A DNA stretch of 64,000 nt from DASYPQ01 sp036006425 (GTDB taxonomy: Bacteria > Planctomycetota > UBA1135 > GCA-002686595). The stretch is from contig DASYPQ010000014.1 in NCBI GenBank assembly GCA_036006425.1, forward strand, positions 182,043 to 246,042, read 5' to 3'. Below, piece after piece: positions 16,403 through 28,046 of this stretch (the first letter of the stretch is position 1; each line of letters opens with the position of its first letter). Below the pieces are notes generated by a model. It was not told the DNA's origin. It was given only the letters and a program-made list of their open reading frames with translations, and ran no database searches. A program made the position numbers and the translations under genes.

Positions 16403-17070
16403 CGCCGCGCGGCGCGCACCGCGAACGGGCGCAAGTAGAGCGGTTGCACCGCTTCCGGTGCCTGCGGCCCAAGGCCTGTGAGGCGCGCGCTCCCGAGCGC
16501 GAGCAGGCTCGCGGCGCGCGGGTGCACGTCGACGCGGACGCGTTCCCGCGCGGCGGCGGGGATCCCGATCGCCTCGGGAGAAGGCGCGTCGACGAAGAGG
16601 GGACCCGACCTCGGCAGCGCGGCCGGAACGTCGTCGGGGCGGATCACGCACGGAGCGCGCAGGATCTCGACCTCGTCCGCGGTCCTGCGGTAGTGGGCGA
16701 AGTAGACCTCGCCGGAGCGCGCGTCGAGCAGCACGGCCGCCTCCTCGCCCGGCGCGAGCGCGCCGAAGCACAGGGTCTCGCCCGAGGGCACTCCGCGCAG
16801 CTGCGCCCGCGTCCCGCGCGCGACGCCGAGCGCCGTCGCGATGCCGACCCGCAGGCCCGTGTAGCTGCCCGGACCTGTGCCGACGAGCACGGCGGTGATC
16901 TCCGCGGCCGTGGCTCCGAGCTCCTTGAGCATCCGATCGAGCGCGGGGACGAGGTCGCTCGCGTGCGCCCGAGCGGATTCGAGGCGGGCCTCGAGCATCG
17001 CATCGCCCGCCCGCACGGCGACGGTCGGCGATCGGGAACTCGTCTCGAGCGCGACGACGAGCGCGCTCAC
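16399..17070 (-). CDS. tsaB: tRNA t6A threonylcarbamoyladenosine complex protein TsaB
   Basis: A 223-residue ASKHA-fold protein that, with TsaD and TsaE, makes t6A37 on tRNAs reading ANN codons. Evidence is the N-terminal ALETSSRSPTVAV and VGTGPGSYTGLRVG, the two signatures of the family, and the normal length. Start GTG 17070 overlaps the glmM stop (GTGA). It is last in the ftsH-folP-glmM-tsaB run. Confidence 0.92.
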   Translation of the reverse strand: MSALVVALETSSRSPTVAVRAGDAMLEARLESARAHASDLVPALDRMLKELGATAAEITAVLVGTGPGSYTGLRVGIATALGVARGTRAQLRGVPSGETLCFGALAPGEEAAVLLDARSGEVYFAHYRRTADEVEILRAPCVIRPDDVPAALPRSGPLFVDAPSPEAIGIPAAARERVRVDVHPRAASLLALGSARLTGLGPQAPEAVQPLYLRPFAVRAARR

Positions 17071-18422
17071 GCCGGGATCTCTGCGGCGATCAGGTCGGCG
17101 AGCTCCTGGGCCTGGCGCCGGATCCGATCGAGATCGGGCCCTTCGACCATGACGCGCGCCAGCGGCTCCGTCCCCGAATAGCGCAGGAGCACACGGCCGT
17201 CCTCGCCGAGCTCGCGCTCGATCTGCGCGCGCGCGTGCGACACGCGCGGAAGGCCTTCGAGCGGAGGCTGGCGGGGGACGGGGACGTTCAGGAGCACCTG
17301 CGGGAACGCGCGGTACGCCGACGCGAGCTCGGAGAGCGGTCGTTTCGTCTCCACGAGCACGCGCAGGACGCGCAGCGCCGTGTAGATGCCGTCCCCGATG
17401 TAGAAGTGGTCGCGTCCGAACACGATGTGGCCGGACTGTTCGCCTCCGAGCGGCAGTTTCTCGCGCCGCAGCGCCTCGACGACGCGCCGATCGCCGACGT
17501 CGACGGTGACGATCCCGACGCCGGCGTCGCGCAACGCGCGGTGCAGCCCGCGGTTGCTCATGACGGTCGCGACGATCCGTGGATCGGGGAGCTCCCGCTT
17601 CCTCATCGCGTGGCTCGCGAGCAGCGCGAGGATGCCGTCGCCGTCGACGATCTCGCCGCGCTCGTCGACGAGGATGCTCCGGTCCCCGTCGCCGTCGAGC
17701 GCGAGTCCGAACTGCGCGCCGTTCGATCGCACGGCTTCCTGCAGCGCGGCGGGGTGCGTCGCGCCGCAGCGCAGGTTGATGTTGTCGCCGTCCGGCTCGG
17801 CGGCGATCGCCGTGACGACGCCTCCCAGGCGGCCGAGGACGCGCGGGGCGAGACGGCTGGCGCCCCCGTTGGCGCAGTCGACGGCGATGCGCATGCCGTC
17901 GAGGCGGAGGCCCGCGCCCGCGCGATCGACGAGGTACGAGAAGTAGGCCATCTCGAGGTCCTGGTCGTGCCGCGGCGGCGGGCCGTCGAGCGTCACGCGC
18001 GGATTCCGGCGCAGCTCGACCTCGATCGCGCGCTCCGTCGCGTCCGAGAGCTTCTCGCCTTCCTCCGAGAACAGCTTGATCCCGTTGTCCTCCGCGGGAT
18101 TGTGCGAAGCGCTCAGCATCGCGCCGAGCCGGAAGCGTTCGAGGCGTGTGAGAAGGGCGAGCCCCGGCGTCGTGATCAGACCGACGCTCGTGACGTCGAA
18201 GCCGTGCGCGGCGAGCCCGCGCGCGAGCGCGGCCTCGAGCTCCGGCCCCGAACGCCGGCCGTCGTGGCCGAGGAGCGCGCGCGGGCGCGCAGCGGCGCCG
18301 GCGTCCTTCGCGAGCATGTCGCCGAGCGCGCAACCGAGCGCGGTGACCGCGGGAGCCGCGAGCCAACCCTCACCCGCCCGGCCGCGGATGCCGTCGGTCC
18401 CGAAGATGCGCTCCTCCTTCAA
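17067..18422 (-). CDS. glmM: phosphoglucosamine mutase
   Basis: A 451-residue enzyme that interconverts glucosamine-6-P and glucosamine-1-P for UDP-GlcNAc. It shows all four domain signatures: FGTDGIRG at the start, the phosphoserine loop LSASHNP, the metal loop DGDGDR, and the C-terminal phosphate loop RYSGTEP. No ATG lies near the FGTDGIRG block; TTG 18422 with GAGGA about 5 nt upstream is the best start and gives a normal length. The position after folP matches the ftsH-folP-glmM order known in many bacteria. Confidence 0.93.
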   Translation of the reverse strand: MKEERIFGTDGIRGRAGEGWLAAPAVTALGCALGDMLAKDAGAAARPRALLGHDGRRSGPELEAALARGLAAHGFDVTSVGLITTPGLALLTRLERFRLGAMLSASHNPAEDNGIKLFSEEGEKLSDATERAIEVELRRNPRVTLDGPPPRHDQDLEMAYFSYLVDRAGAGLRLDGMRIAVDCANGGASRLAPRVLGRLGGVVTAIAAEPDGDNINLRCGATHPAALQEAVRSNGAQFGLALDGDGDRSILVDERGEIVDGDGILALLASHAMRKRELPDPRIVATVMSNRGLHRALRDAGVGIVTVDVGDRRVVEALRREKLPLGGEQSGHIVFGRDHFYIGDGIYTALRVLRVLVETKRPLSELASAYRAFPQVLLNVPVPRQPPLEGLPRVSHARAQIERELGEDGRVLLRYSGTEPLARVMVEGPDLDRIRRQAQELADLIAAEIPA

Positions 18423-18481
18423 CCGTTCCTCATCGGTTCCCTGGCGCAGATTCTGCGCGGGAATCGGCCGCGGACAAGCTT

Positions 18482-19326
18482 TCAGATCGTCCGATCGCGG
18501 ATCCGGAGGCAGGCTTGCGCGACCCGAGCAGCTTGCGCCATCAGCGCGACGTCGTGGACGCGGAGGATCGTGGCGCCGCCGAGGACGCCGAGCGTCACGG
18601 CGGCGGCGGTGCCTCCGACGCGCGCTTCCGGGGGGCTCGGCGGCAGGCTCCGCTCGGTTTCGATCGAGGCGATGAACGACTTGCGCGAGACGCCGAGGCA
18701 GACCGGGAACCCGAGCTCGGCGATCTCGCGGAGGCGCACGAGGAGCTCGAGGTTGTGCGCGAGCGTCTTGCCGAACCCGATCCCGGGATCGACCCAGATG
18801 CGTTCGGCGGCGATTCCCCGGGCGCGCGCGGCTGCGGCGCGCTCCTCGAGAAAACGGGCGACCTCGGCGACGACGTCCGTGTACGCCGGAGCCTTCTGCA
18901 TGTCGCGCGGGGTTCCCTGCCTGTGCATGAGGACGCACGTCGCGCCGCGGTCGGCGACGAGCGGGAGCATCTCGGGATCGAGCAGCCCGGCGCTGACGTC
19001 GTTCACGATGGTCGCGCCCGCGTCGAGCGCGGCACGGGCGATGTCGGCCTTCGTCGTGTCGATCGAGATCGCGACCTGCACGCGTCGCGCGAGGCCTTCG
19101 ACGACGGGCAGGACGCGCCGGAGCTCCTCCTCGGCCGCCACGGCCTCTGCGCCGGGACGGGTGGATTCCCCTCCGACGTCGAGGATGTCCGCGCCCTGCG
19201 ATGCGAGGATCACGCCCCGCTCGACGGCGAGCGCGGACGTCGGCCAGCTCCCGCCGTCGGAGAAGCTGTCGGGCGTGACGTTGAGCACGCCCATGAGCCG
19301 CAGCGGTCGCGGCGGAACGGCGCGCA

Positions 19327-19327
<1 letters not shown>
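18482..19327 (-). CDS. folP: dihydropteroate synthase
   Basis: A 281-residue TIM-barrel enzyme joining p-aminobenzoate to dihydropterin pyrophosphate in folate synthesis. The family motifs are MGVLNVTPDSFSDGG (pterin loop), DVGGESTRPGAE, IVNDVSAG, WVDPGIGFGKT and GVSRKSFI. ATG 19327 overlaps the ftsH stop (ATGA), so the two are translationally coupled. It is complete. Confidence 0.96.
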
Positions 19328-21711
<2,384 letters not shown>

Positions 21712-21745
21712 GGTCGCGTCGAGCTGCGGTCTCTCGTGCCGGGCC

Positions 21746-21763
21746 GTTCCATAGGATAGGAAC
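21746..21763 (-). promoter_or_regulatory. inverted repeat in the ftsH upstream region
   Basis: GTTCC and GGAAC (21746-21750 and 21759-21763) flank an A/T-rich core that reads TATCCT on the minus strand (21758-21753), a possible -10 about 42 nt before the ftsH start. It could be an operator over the promoter. No clear -35 is seen. Confidence 0.35.
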
Positions 21764-21874
21764 GCCGCGGCTGCGAAGGGCGTCTGGCGACGAAAAAGCG
21801 GGATCGATCACTTCGTCGACCGCGAGACCCCCGCGAATCGACCGCGAATCGACTCTGGGAGCGTCCGGTTGCGC

Positions 21875-22372
21875 TCAGTGCGGCGGCGAGAACAGGTCCA
21901 GGACGATCTCGTCAGCAATGTGTCGGAGCGCCCGGTCCCGCGCGGCGAACTCGTTCTCGGTGTCGCCGAGGAGGTATCCGACCGCGCAACTCGCCTTGAA
22001 CGGTCCGCGCAGGACCTTTTCGGTGCCGCGCTCCACGAGCGAGCCCTCCACCTCGATCGTGACCCCCGTCTCGAGGAGCACGTTCTCGTGGCTGCGGATC
22101 CCCGAACGCCGCGCGTAGGTCCGGATCTTCCCCCGCACCAGGACGTCGGCGCGCGCGACCTCGACGATCGGCGCGTCCGAGAGGTCGCGCAGGGAGAGCG
22201 TCACCTGGTCGTCGAACGGCCGTTCGAGGTCGCGCTCGTAGGAGTCGTTGCCGAAGAACTCGACGCCGACCGAGCGGTGCCGCGACGCGACGCCGAGCCC
22301 GGCCGAGTACCCGCACCCGGCCGCGATCCAGGCGAGGACGAGCGCCGCGGCGCACGCGCGCCCGCGGCTCAA
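21875..22372 (-). CDS. LptE-like outer-membrane lipoprotein
   Basis: A 165-residue lipoprotein. The signal peptide ends at a lipobox-like AAGC, and the mature protein starts CGYSAG, the opening typical of LptE-family proteins that plug LptD and deliver LPS to the cell surface. The body (GVEFFGNDSYERDLERPFDD, then VEVARADVLVRGKI) matches the strand-helix pattern of that family. Start TTG 22372 overlaps the stop of the BamD-like gene (TTGA). Pairing with a BamD-like gene suggests an outer-membrane assembly role. Symbol withheld because identity is by pattern. Confidence 0.75.
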   Translation of the reverse strand: MSRGRACAAALVLAWIAAGCGYSAGLGVASRHRSVGVEFFGNDSYERDLERPFDDQVTLSLRDLSDAPIVEVARADVLVRGKIRTYARRSGIRSHENVLLETGVTIEVEGSLVERGTEKVLRGPFKASCAVGYLLGDTENEFAARDRALRHIADEIVLDLFSPPH

Positions 22373-23475
22373 GGCAGGCCGCCCTTCGTCGCCGCGGGCA
22401 CCGGTTCCGTGTCGGGCGGGAGCTTCGCGAGGAACTCCTCCGCGTCCTTCGCGCGCCCCTCGTCGCCGCCGCGCCGGGCCTCTTCGGCGGCCCGTTTCGC
22501 GTGCCAGCGCGCACCGGAGCCGTTGTCGACGCGGCGGTAGAACTCCGCGATCCCGAGGTCGCTGTCCGAGAGCCGGCGCAGGCAATCGGCGAGCTCCAGG
22601 CGCACCTTGGACTCGAGCTCGTTCCCGGGAAACGCGCGCAGCCAGGCCTCGAACTCGGCGGTCGCGCGCAGGATCGCGCTGCGGTCGTATTCCGGGCTGT
22701 CGATGCTCGCGAGGCGCAGGCGCGGGATGTCCGCCTGCGCAGCGGGACGCAACGGGCTGCCGGGATGGTTCAGCAGCAGCTTCTCGAGCCGGTCGATGGC
22801 GAGCGCCCAGTTGCGCTGATCGGTGTAGATGCGCGCCAGCGTCGCGTAGGCCTCGTCGCAGCGCGACGCGCGAGGATAGTTCAGGATCAGGTACTCGAGC
22901 ACCTCCTGCGCATCGTCCTGGCGGTCGTAGAAGAACATGAAGTGGGAGTAGTCCTTCGAGAGCGCGAGCCCGACCTCTTGCAAGATTTCGCCGGACTCGG
23001 CGCGCTCGTGGTGCAGCGGATACTTCGCGTCCACGTGCTTCAGGACGTCGTAGGCGTCCGTCAGATCGCCGCGTTCCTGCATCCGTTTCGCGGCCTGGAT
23101 CCCGGCGGCGACGGCGAGCTGTCTCGGGAGCTCGAGGTCGACGAGCTCGGCCAGGTCCTCGGGATCCGATCCGGGCTTCGAAAGCTCGTCGATCCGCTTC
23201 GCCGCGACGACCTCGAGGAGCGTCTGGACCTGTTCGCGCGTCGCCGTCGGCAGACCCTCGGTCGCCACGGCGGCGCGCATCCACTGCAGCGCCCGGTCGG
23301 TGCGGTGCGCGTCGAGCTCGGCTTGCGCCCGCTCCATCGCGTGCGGAACGCGATCGGGCTCCAGCTTGCTCGGGATCCGCTCCGGACCCCCGGGCATCCA
23401 GCTCGCGATCGTCGCGCACGCCGGCGCGAGGACGAGGGCGACGAGGAGTGCGAGCCGGGCTTGGTGGCGCATCAT
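22369..23475 (-). CDS. TPR lipoprotein, BamD-like
   Basis: A 368-residue lipoprotein: a hydrophobic signal ending LAPAC, then helical repeats. The middle (VLEYLILNYPRASRCDEAYATLARIY, cut short here to show the pattern; then LEKLLLNHPGSPLRPAA) is typical of BamD/YbgF-type TPRs, where a Tyr-Pro/His-Pro turn follows each pair of helices. BamD helps fold beta-barrel proteins at the outer membrane. It is larger than E. coli BamD (245 aa) and could be another TPR lipoprotein. Two adjacent ATGs (23475 and 23472) can start it; no clear ribosome-binding site. Confidence 0.7.
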   Translation of the reverse strand: MMRHQARLALLVALVLAPACATIASWMPGGPERIPSKLEPDRVPHAMERAQAELDAHRTDRALQWMRAAVATEGLPTATREQVQTLLEVVAAKRIDELSKPGSDPEDLAELVDLELPRQLAVAAGIQAAKRMQERGDLTDAYDVLKHVDAKYPLHHERAESGEILQEVGLALSKDYSHFMFFYDRQDDAQEVLEYLILNYPRASRCDEAYATLARIYTDQRNWALAIDRLEKLLLNHPGSPLRPAAQADIPRLRLASIDSPEYDRSAILRATAEFEAWLRAFPGNELESKVRLELADCLRRLSDSDLGIAEFYRRVDNGSGARWHAKRAAEEARRGGDEGRAKDAEEFLAKLPPDTEPVPAATKGGLP

Positions 23476-23488
23476 GGGAACGATTCGA

Positions 23489-24313
23489 TCAAACCGCGTC
23501 GGCGGTTTCGTGGGGCGCGTTGCGGTTCGTGTGCGCGAGGAAGGCGCGGTGCGTCCGCGGCCGCGCCTCGAGATGGTAGTCGAGGAAGCGCCCGGCGAAA
23601 TCCCGCACGCGGTCGAGCCGGTCCTGCGGGAGCGCCAGTCCCGCGGTCGAGCCGTGCTCGAGGAAGGCGCGCGCGTCGTCGAGGGTCTCGACGGGCAACG
23701 TCCCGACGCGCCGGCCCGACGCGCGCGCCTCGTCGGCGCAGGCGCGGCACAGGCGCCCTCCGGCACCGGCCGAGAAGGCTGCGCGCGGACGGCCGCGATC
23801 CGCGCCCGCGCCGAGGACGGGCGGCGCCGGCCCTCCGCACGCGGCGCAGGTCTCGAGGGAAGGCGCGAGGCCGAGGACCACGAGGTACCGCAGCTCGAAG
23901 TCGATCAGCGCGGCGTCCGCGGGCACCGGCGCCGCCTCGAGCTCCTCGAGTCCCGCGTCGAGCAGGTCGTAGAGCGCCGGATCCGGGTGCGACGGGCGCG
24001 ACGCGAGATCGGCGAGCTCGAGCATCGCGCTGGCGGCGAACCATTTCGCCGGGTCGTCCGGGATCCCGCGCCGTCGACGCGCGATCGAGCCGGCGCGCAG
24101 GTTCGACAGATCCCGCTTCGGACTGTGGTCCCACTCGATCTCGAGGACGTCGAGGACGTCGAGGACGGCGTAATAGCGCGAAGTCGGCCGGTAGGCGCCC
24201 TTCGCCAGGACGTGGACGCGCCCGTGCTCGCGCGTGCAGAGGTGCGCGACGAGCGAGGATTCGCTGAACGGGTACCGCTTCAGGAGGAGAGCGCGGTCCT
24301 GGACGATCGCCAC
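23489..24313 (-). CDS. recO: DNA repair protein RecO
   Basis: A 274-residue recombination mediator that helps load RecA onto SSB-coated gaps. The N-terminal OB fold starts VQDRALLLKRYPFSESSLV with REHGRVHVLAKGA, typical of RecO. The helical domain carries two CxxC pairs (CAAC and CRAC) that bind zinc. The start is GTG 24313, with TAGGAT 7 nt upstream, suggesting a leaderless transcript in addition to read-through from the CBS gene 24 nt away. Confidence 0.93.
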   Translation of the reverse strand: MAIVQDRALLLKRYPFSESSLVAHLCTREHGRVHVLAKGAYRPTSRYYAVLDVLDVLEIEWDHSPKRDLSNLRAGSIARRRRGIPDDPAKWFAASAMLELADLASRPSHPDPALYDLLDAGLEELEAAPVPADAALIDFELRYLVVLGLAPSLETCAACGGPAPPVLGAGADRGRPRAAFSAGAGGRLCRACADEARASGRRVGTLPVETLDDARAFLEHGSTAGLALPQDRLDRVRDFAGRFLDYHLEARPRTHRAFLAHTNRNAPHETADAV

Positions 24314-24320
24314 GCGAGAG

Positions 24321-24326
24321 ATCCTA
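24321..24326 (-). promoter_or_regulatory. TAGGAT -10-like box before recO
   Basis: TAGGAT on the minus strand ends 7 nt before the recO GTG, so transcription would begin at or next to the start codon. Confidence 0.45.
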
Positions 24327-24337
24327 ACCCCGGACGG

Positions 24338-25675
24338 TCAGGCGGCGGCTTCCTGCGAGACCGGTCGGAGGCTGATCCGGATCACGCGTCGATCGCTGGC
24401 CTCGAGGACCGTGTACTCGAACGTGCCTGCGGTGAACGCCTCCCCGCGCTTCGGGAAGTGCCCGAGCTCCGCGAGCACGAATCCCGCCAGGGTCTCGAAG
24501 CCGCCGTCCTCGGGGATCTCCGTGCCGAGCTCGCCGTTCACCTCCGAGATCCGCAGCCCGGCGTCGATCTCGATGCGGCCGTCGGAGAGGCGCCGGATGG
24601 GCTGCGGTGCCGCTTCATCGAACTCGTCGCGGATCTCCCCGACGATTTCGCGGATGATGTCGCCGAGGGTCACGAGCCCGGCGGTGCCGCCGTACTCGTC
24701 GAGCACGATCGCGAGCTTGATCTTCTCGCGGCGGAACTCGGCCAGGAGCTCCGACAGGCGCTTCGTCTCGGGGACGAAGTAGGCCGGGCGCACGATCGCC
24801 CGCAGCGAGCGATCCTGCATCCCGCGCTCGCCCGCGGCCTGGAGCAGGTCGCGCGCGGTCAGGACGCCGACGATCCGGTCCAGGCTGCCCTCGTAGACCG
24901 GGATGCGGCTGTGCCCGCACTCGGCCATGCTCCGCGCGGCGGCGTGCAGGCTCTCTTCGATCTCGACCGCCCGGATCTCCGTCCGCGGCGTCATCGCGGC
25001 GGCGATGTTCGCGTCGCGGAACTCCATCACGTTGCCGATGATCTCCCGCTCGGTGGCGTCGAGCTCGCCCGAGATCTCGGAGTCCGCGATCACTTCGCGC
25101 AGGCCTTCGACGATCTTCCTCGAGGACGCGGGGTCCTGGCGCAGGCCGACGAGTCGCATGAACAGGCGGCTCGTCGCCTCGAGCAGCTCCACGAGCCAGC
25201 GCAGCGGGAGCTGGAGAGCGTGGAACGCGGGGAGGAACCAGATGAGGAGGCGATCGCCGACTCCGAGGGCGACCGCCGTCGGCAACGCGTGCGACGCGAG
25301 CAGGACGCTCGGGGCGGCGATCAGGAGCGTCAGGATCGTCGATCGGGCATCCACGGGGCCGGGCGCCGAGAGCCAGCGCAGGACCTGCGTCGCGAAGACG
25401 ACCACGCAGGCGACCTCCAGGATCCGCGCGCTCGTCGCCAGACGATCGGATCGCGCGAGCAGCACCTCGAGGCGCGCGCGGCGGCGGGGCGAATCGACCC
25501 GCGCCAGGACGCGCGGCGCGTGGGCGTGCAGGAGCGAGGACCGCAGGACCGCGAACAGCGTCGCCGCGAGGAGGAACGGAACGGTCGCGGCGGCGATCCC
25601 GAGGAGCTGCTCCCAGTCGGGGGCCCAGGGTTGGACGGGCAGGGGTTCGGAGACGAGGGCGCTGGCGGCGGGCAT
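24338..25675 (-). CDS. CorC/HlyC-type CBS-domain membrane protein
   Basis: A 445-residue protein with several N-terminal hydrophobic segments (DUF21/CNNM-like region, about residues 20-160), two CBS domains (AMTPRTEIRAVEI; SRIPVYEGSLDRIVGVLTA) that sense nucleotides, a LDEYGGTAGLVTLGDII block, and a C-terminal CorC_HlyC domain. The family is linked to magnesium or cobalt efflux. The classical DUF21 sequence is weak in the N-terminus, so the membrane part has diverged. A TAGCAT box (25696-25691) lies 15 nt before the ATG. It heads the run with recO and the two lipoprotein genes. Confidence 0.85.
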   Translation of the reverse strand: MPAASALVSEPLPVQPWAPDWEQLLGIAAATVPFLLAATLFAVLRSSLLHAHAPRVLARVDSPRRRARLEVLLARSDRLATSARILEVACVVVFATQVLRWLSAPGPVDARSTILTLLIAAPSVLLASHALPTAVALGVGDRLLIWFLPAFHALQLPLRWLVELLEATSRLFMRLVGLRQDPASSRKIVEGLREVIADSEISGELDATEREIIGNVMEFRDANIAAAMTPRTEIRAVEIEESLHAAARSMAECGHSRIPVYEGSLDRIVGVLTARDLLQAAGERGMQDRSLRAIVRPAYFVPETKRLSELLAEFRREKIKLAIVLDEYGGTAGLVTLGDIIREIVGEIRDEFDEAAPQPIRRLSDGRIEIDAGLRISEVNGELGTEIPEDGGFETLAGFVLAELGHFPKRGEAFTAGTFEYTVLEASDRRVIRISLRPVSQEAAA

Positions 25676-25690
25676 CGGGAGAGCGCTCCC

Positions 25691-25696
25691 ATGCTA
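25691..25696 (-). promoter_or_regulatory. TAGCAT -10-like box before the CorC-like gene
   Basis: TAGCAT on the minus strand ends 15 nt before ATG 25675. A GCGCTCG/CGAGCGC inverted repeat (25764-25770 with 25776-25782) lies farther upstream in the divergent gap and could be an operator for either gene. Confidence 0.35.
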
Positions 25697-25866
25697 GCGG
25701 TTGCCGATGTTCCGCGGTCGCGAGGGGCGTTACGTCGGCGAAACAGCGCTCGCTACGGCCCTCGCGCTCGCCCCGCGAGCGCGCTCATAAGGTCCGGTCC
25801 GACAGGCTGTTGGGTCCGCATCGATTGCGCTTCGTCCGCGGCACGTCGGGTGCTTTGCGGTGCGCG

Positions 25867-26565
25867 ATGCCGTCCGCGCGCCCCGCGATCCTGGATCTCC
25901 CCGCAACCCGAACCCGCGAGGAGGGCGAGGCCGGACTCGAGACCGCGTGCATGGCGCGCTTCCGGGATCAGCGCGGATCGGCCGACTTCCAGGCGCTGTA
26001 CGACCTCGCGAGCCCGCCTCTACTCGCCTGGATCACCGGCCAAGTCCGCAGCCGCCGCGTGGCGCTCGACCCGATCGAGCTGCTCCAGGACGTCTTCGTC
26101 AACATCTACCGGTACGCGCGGGGCTTCCGGGAGGAGCAGCCCGCGAGCTTCCGCGTGTGGTCGCGGCGGATCGCGACGAACGTCGTCCGCCGCGCGTGCC
26201 TCCCGACGAGCGCGCTCGGCTCGCTCCAAGCGCTCCCGCAGGGCTTCCAGGAGCCGGCCGACCTGGCCTTGGATCCCGGCGACTCCGCGTCGGGCGTCGA
26301 GGAGATGCGGTCGCTAGCCCGGGCCTGGATGATCCTCCTCGCGCACTACGCCGCCGCGGCCGCGACCCTCCGCGACCGGGAGCGGCGCGCCCTCGAGCTG
26401 ATCGAGATCCGCGAGTTCTCCTACGCGCAGGCGGCGGCCGACCTCGGCGTCGGCCCGTCGAACATGAAGATGATCGTCTTCCGCGCGCGCAAGCGCATCC
26501 GCGCGGAGATCGCGCGCCGGTTGGGGTCCGCCAGCGCTCCGGTCCGTCGCCGTATCGCGGTCTGA
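25867..26565 (+). CDS. sigma-70 family (ECF-type) RNA polymerase sigma factor
   Basis: A 232-residue protein with a sigma region 2 (LDPIELLQDVFVNIYRYA, then FRVWSRRIATNVVRRA) and a region 4 helix-turn-helix (FSYAQAAADLGVGPSNMK, then RARKRIRAEI). Region 3 is missing, as in ECF sigma factors. ATG 25867 was chosen over an in-frame ATG at 25810 because residues before it look non-coding. No anti-sigma factor is adjacent; the next gene, 56 nt on, is a GT2-methyltransferase fusion. Regulon unknown. Confidence 0.82.
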   Translation: MPSARPAILDLPATRTREEGEAGLETACMARFRDQRGSADFQALYDLASPPLLAWITGQVRSRRVALDPIELLQDVFVNIYRYARGFREEQPASFRVWSRRIATNVVRRACLPTSALGSLQALPQGFQEPADLALDPGDSASGVEEMRSLARAWMILLAHYAAAAATLRDRERRALELIEIREFSYAQAAADLGVGPSNMKMIVFRARKRIRAEIARRLGSASAPVRRRIAV

Positions 26566-26609
26566 GCTCCGCACCCGCTCCCTGGCCTGGGTTCGGCGTT
26601 GCGGGTTGG

Positions 26610-26615
26610 TAGGCT
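26610..26615 (+). promoter_or_regulatory. TAGGCT -10-like box before the GT2-methyltransferase
   Basis: TAGGCT ends 6 nt before ATG 26622 with no Shine-Dalgarno site between, pointing to a leaderless transcript. Confidence 0.45.
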
Positions 26616-26621
26616 CCCGCC

Positions 26622-28046
26622 ATGGGCATCCACCTGTCCGTGGTCATGCCGGTCTACAACGAGCGCTACCTCGTCGCCGAGTCGATCGCGCGCGTCCTGG
26701 CCGTCGAGAGCCCCCGGATCTCGCGTCTCGACCTGATCGTGGTCGACGACGGCTCGACGGATGGGACCCGGGACATCCTGAGGGCGGTCGCCGCCCGCCA
26801 CCCCGACCGGATCACGTACGTCGAGCACCCCGAGAACCGGGGGAAGGGCGGTGCCGTCGCGACCGGGATCGCGCTCGCCCGCGGCGAGGTCACGGTGATC
26901 CAGGACGCGGACCTCGAATACAACCCGCGCGACCTCCCGCGGCTCATGGTCCCGTTCGAGAACGACGAGGCGGACGCCGTCTACGGATCGCGGTTCCTCT
27001 CGGGGGACTACCGCCGGGTCCTCTACTACCGCCACTCGATCGGGAACAAGGTGCTGACGACCGTGTGCAACGTGCTCACGGACCTGAACCTCTCCGACAT
27101 GGAGACCTGCTACAAGGCCGTCCGCACGCCGTTGCTCCAGTCGATCCCGATCCGGAGCCGCGACTTCCGCGTCGAGCCCGAGCTCACGTTCAAGCTCAAG
27201 AAGCGCGGCGCGCGCATGTACGAGGTCCCGATCTCGTACGCCGGACGCACCTACGAGGAAGGCAAGAAGATCGGCGTCCTCGACGGCCTGCGCGCGCTCG
27301 GCGCGATGTTCCACTGGTGGCTGATCGACGACATCTACAAGCCCGACGAGTACGGATCGAACATCCTCGTCAGCCTCGCCGACGTGCCGAAGTTCAACCG
27401 CTGGATGGCGGACGCGCTCCGGCCGCACCTCGGCGCGTCCGTCCTCGAGCTCGGCGCGGGGATCGGGAACATGACGCGCACTCTGTGCCCGCGGGACCGC
27501 TACACGGCGTCGGACATCAATCCGCACTACCTCGACTACCTGAGGCGCACGTTCCAGACGCGGCCGTACCTCGACGTCGCGAAGGTCGACGCGGCGGATC
27601 CGCGGGACTTCGCCGCGCTCGCCGGCAAGTACGACACGATCGTGTGCTTGAACGTGCTCGAGCACGTGAAGTCGGAATCGACCGCCCTCGCCAACATGCG
27701 CGGCGCGCTCGTTCCCGGCGGTCGAGCCGTCGTCCTCGTGCCGCAGGGACCGGGGGCGTTCGGGACGCTCGACGAGGTTCTCGGACACGAACGTCGCTAC
27801 ACGCGCGAGTCGCTCGCGGAGGCGTTCCGCGCGAACGGCTTCGAGCTCGAGACGATGTTCGACTTCAACCGCACGACGCTGCCGGCGTGGTGGTTCAACG
27901 GCCGCATCCTGCGCCGCCGGCACTTCGGGAAGCTGCAGCTCAAGCTCCTGAACATGTCCGTGTGGCTCGTGCGGCGGCTCGACGGCTGGCTCCCGTGGCC
28001 GGGCACCTCCCTGATCGCGATCGCGCGCCGACCGGTCAAGCCCTAG
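26622..28046 (+). CDS. GT2 glycosyltransferase fused to a class I methyltransferase
   Basis: A 474-residue two-domain protein. Residues 1-235 are a GT2 domain of the DPM1-like type: LSVVMPVYNERYLV, VVDDGSTDGT, VIQDADLEYNP and MYEVPISYAGRTYEEGKKI. Residues from about 255 are an SAM-dependent methyltransferase: LELGAGIGNMT (SAM loop), YTASDIN, VCLNVLEHV and a C-terminal GHERRYTRESL block. This suggests that lipid-linked or surface sugar transfer is coupled to methylation of the same or a nearby product (inference). It converges with the UnbU-like gene, overlapping its 3' end by 11 nt. Confidence 0.9.
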   Translation: MGIHLSVVMPVYNERYLVAESIARVLAVESPRISRLDLIVVDDGSTDGTRDILRAVAARHPDRITYVEHPENRGKGGAVATGIALARGEVTVIQDADLEYNPRDLPRLMVPFENDEADAVYGSRFLSGDYRRVLYYRHSIGNKVLTTVCNVLTDLNLSDMETCYKAVRTPLLQSIPIRSRDFRVEPELTFKLKKRGARMYEVPISYAGRTYEEGKKIGVLDGLRALGAMFHWWLIDDIYKPDEYGSNILVSLADVPKFNRWMADALRPHLGASVLELGAGIGNMTRTLCPRDRYTASDINPHYLDYLRRTFQTRPYLDVAKVDAADPRDFAALAGKYDTIVCLNVLEHVKSESTALANMRGALVPGGRAVVLVPQGPGAFGTLDEVLGHERRYTRESLAEAFRANGFELETMFDFNRTTLPAWWFNGRILRRRHFGKLQLKLLNMSVWLVRRLDGWLPWPGTSLIAIARRPVKP

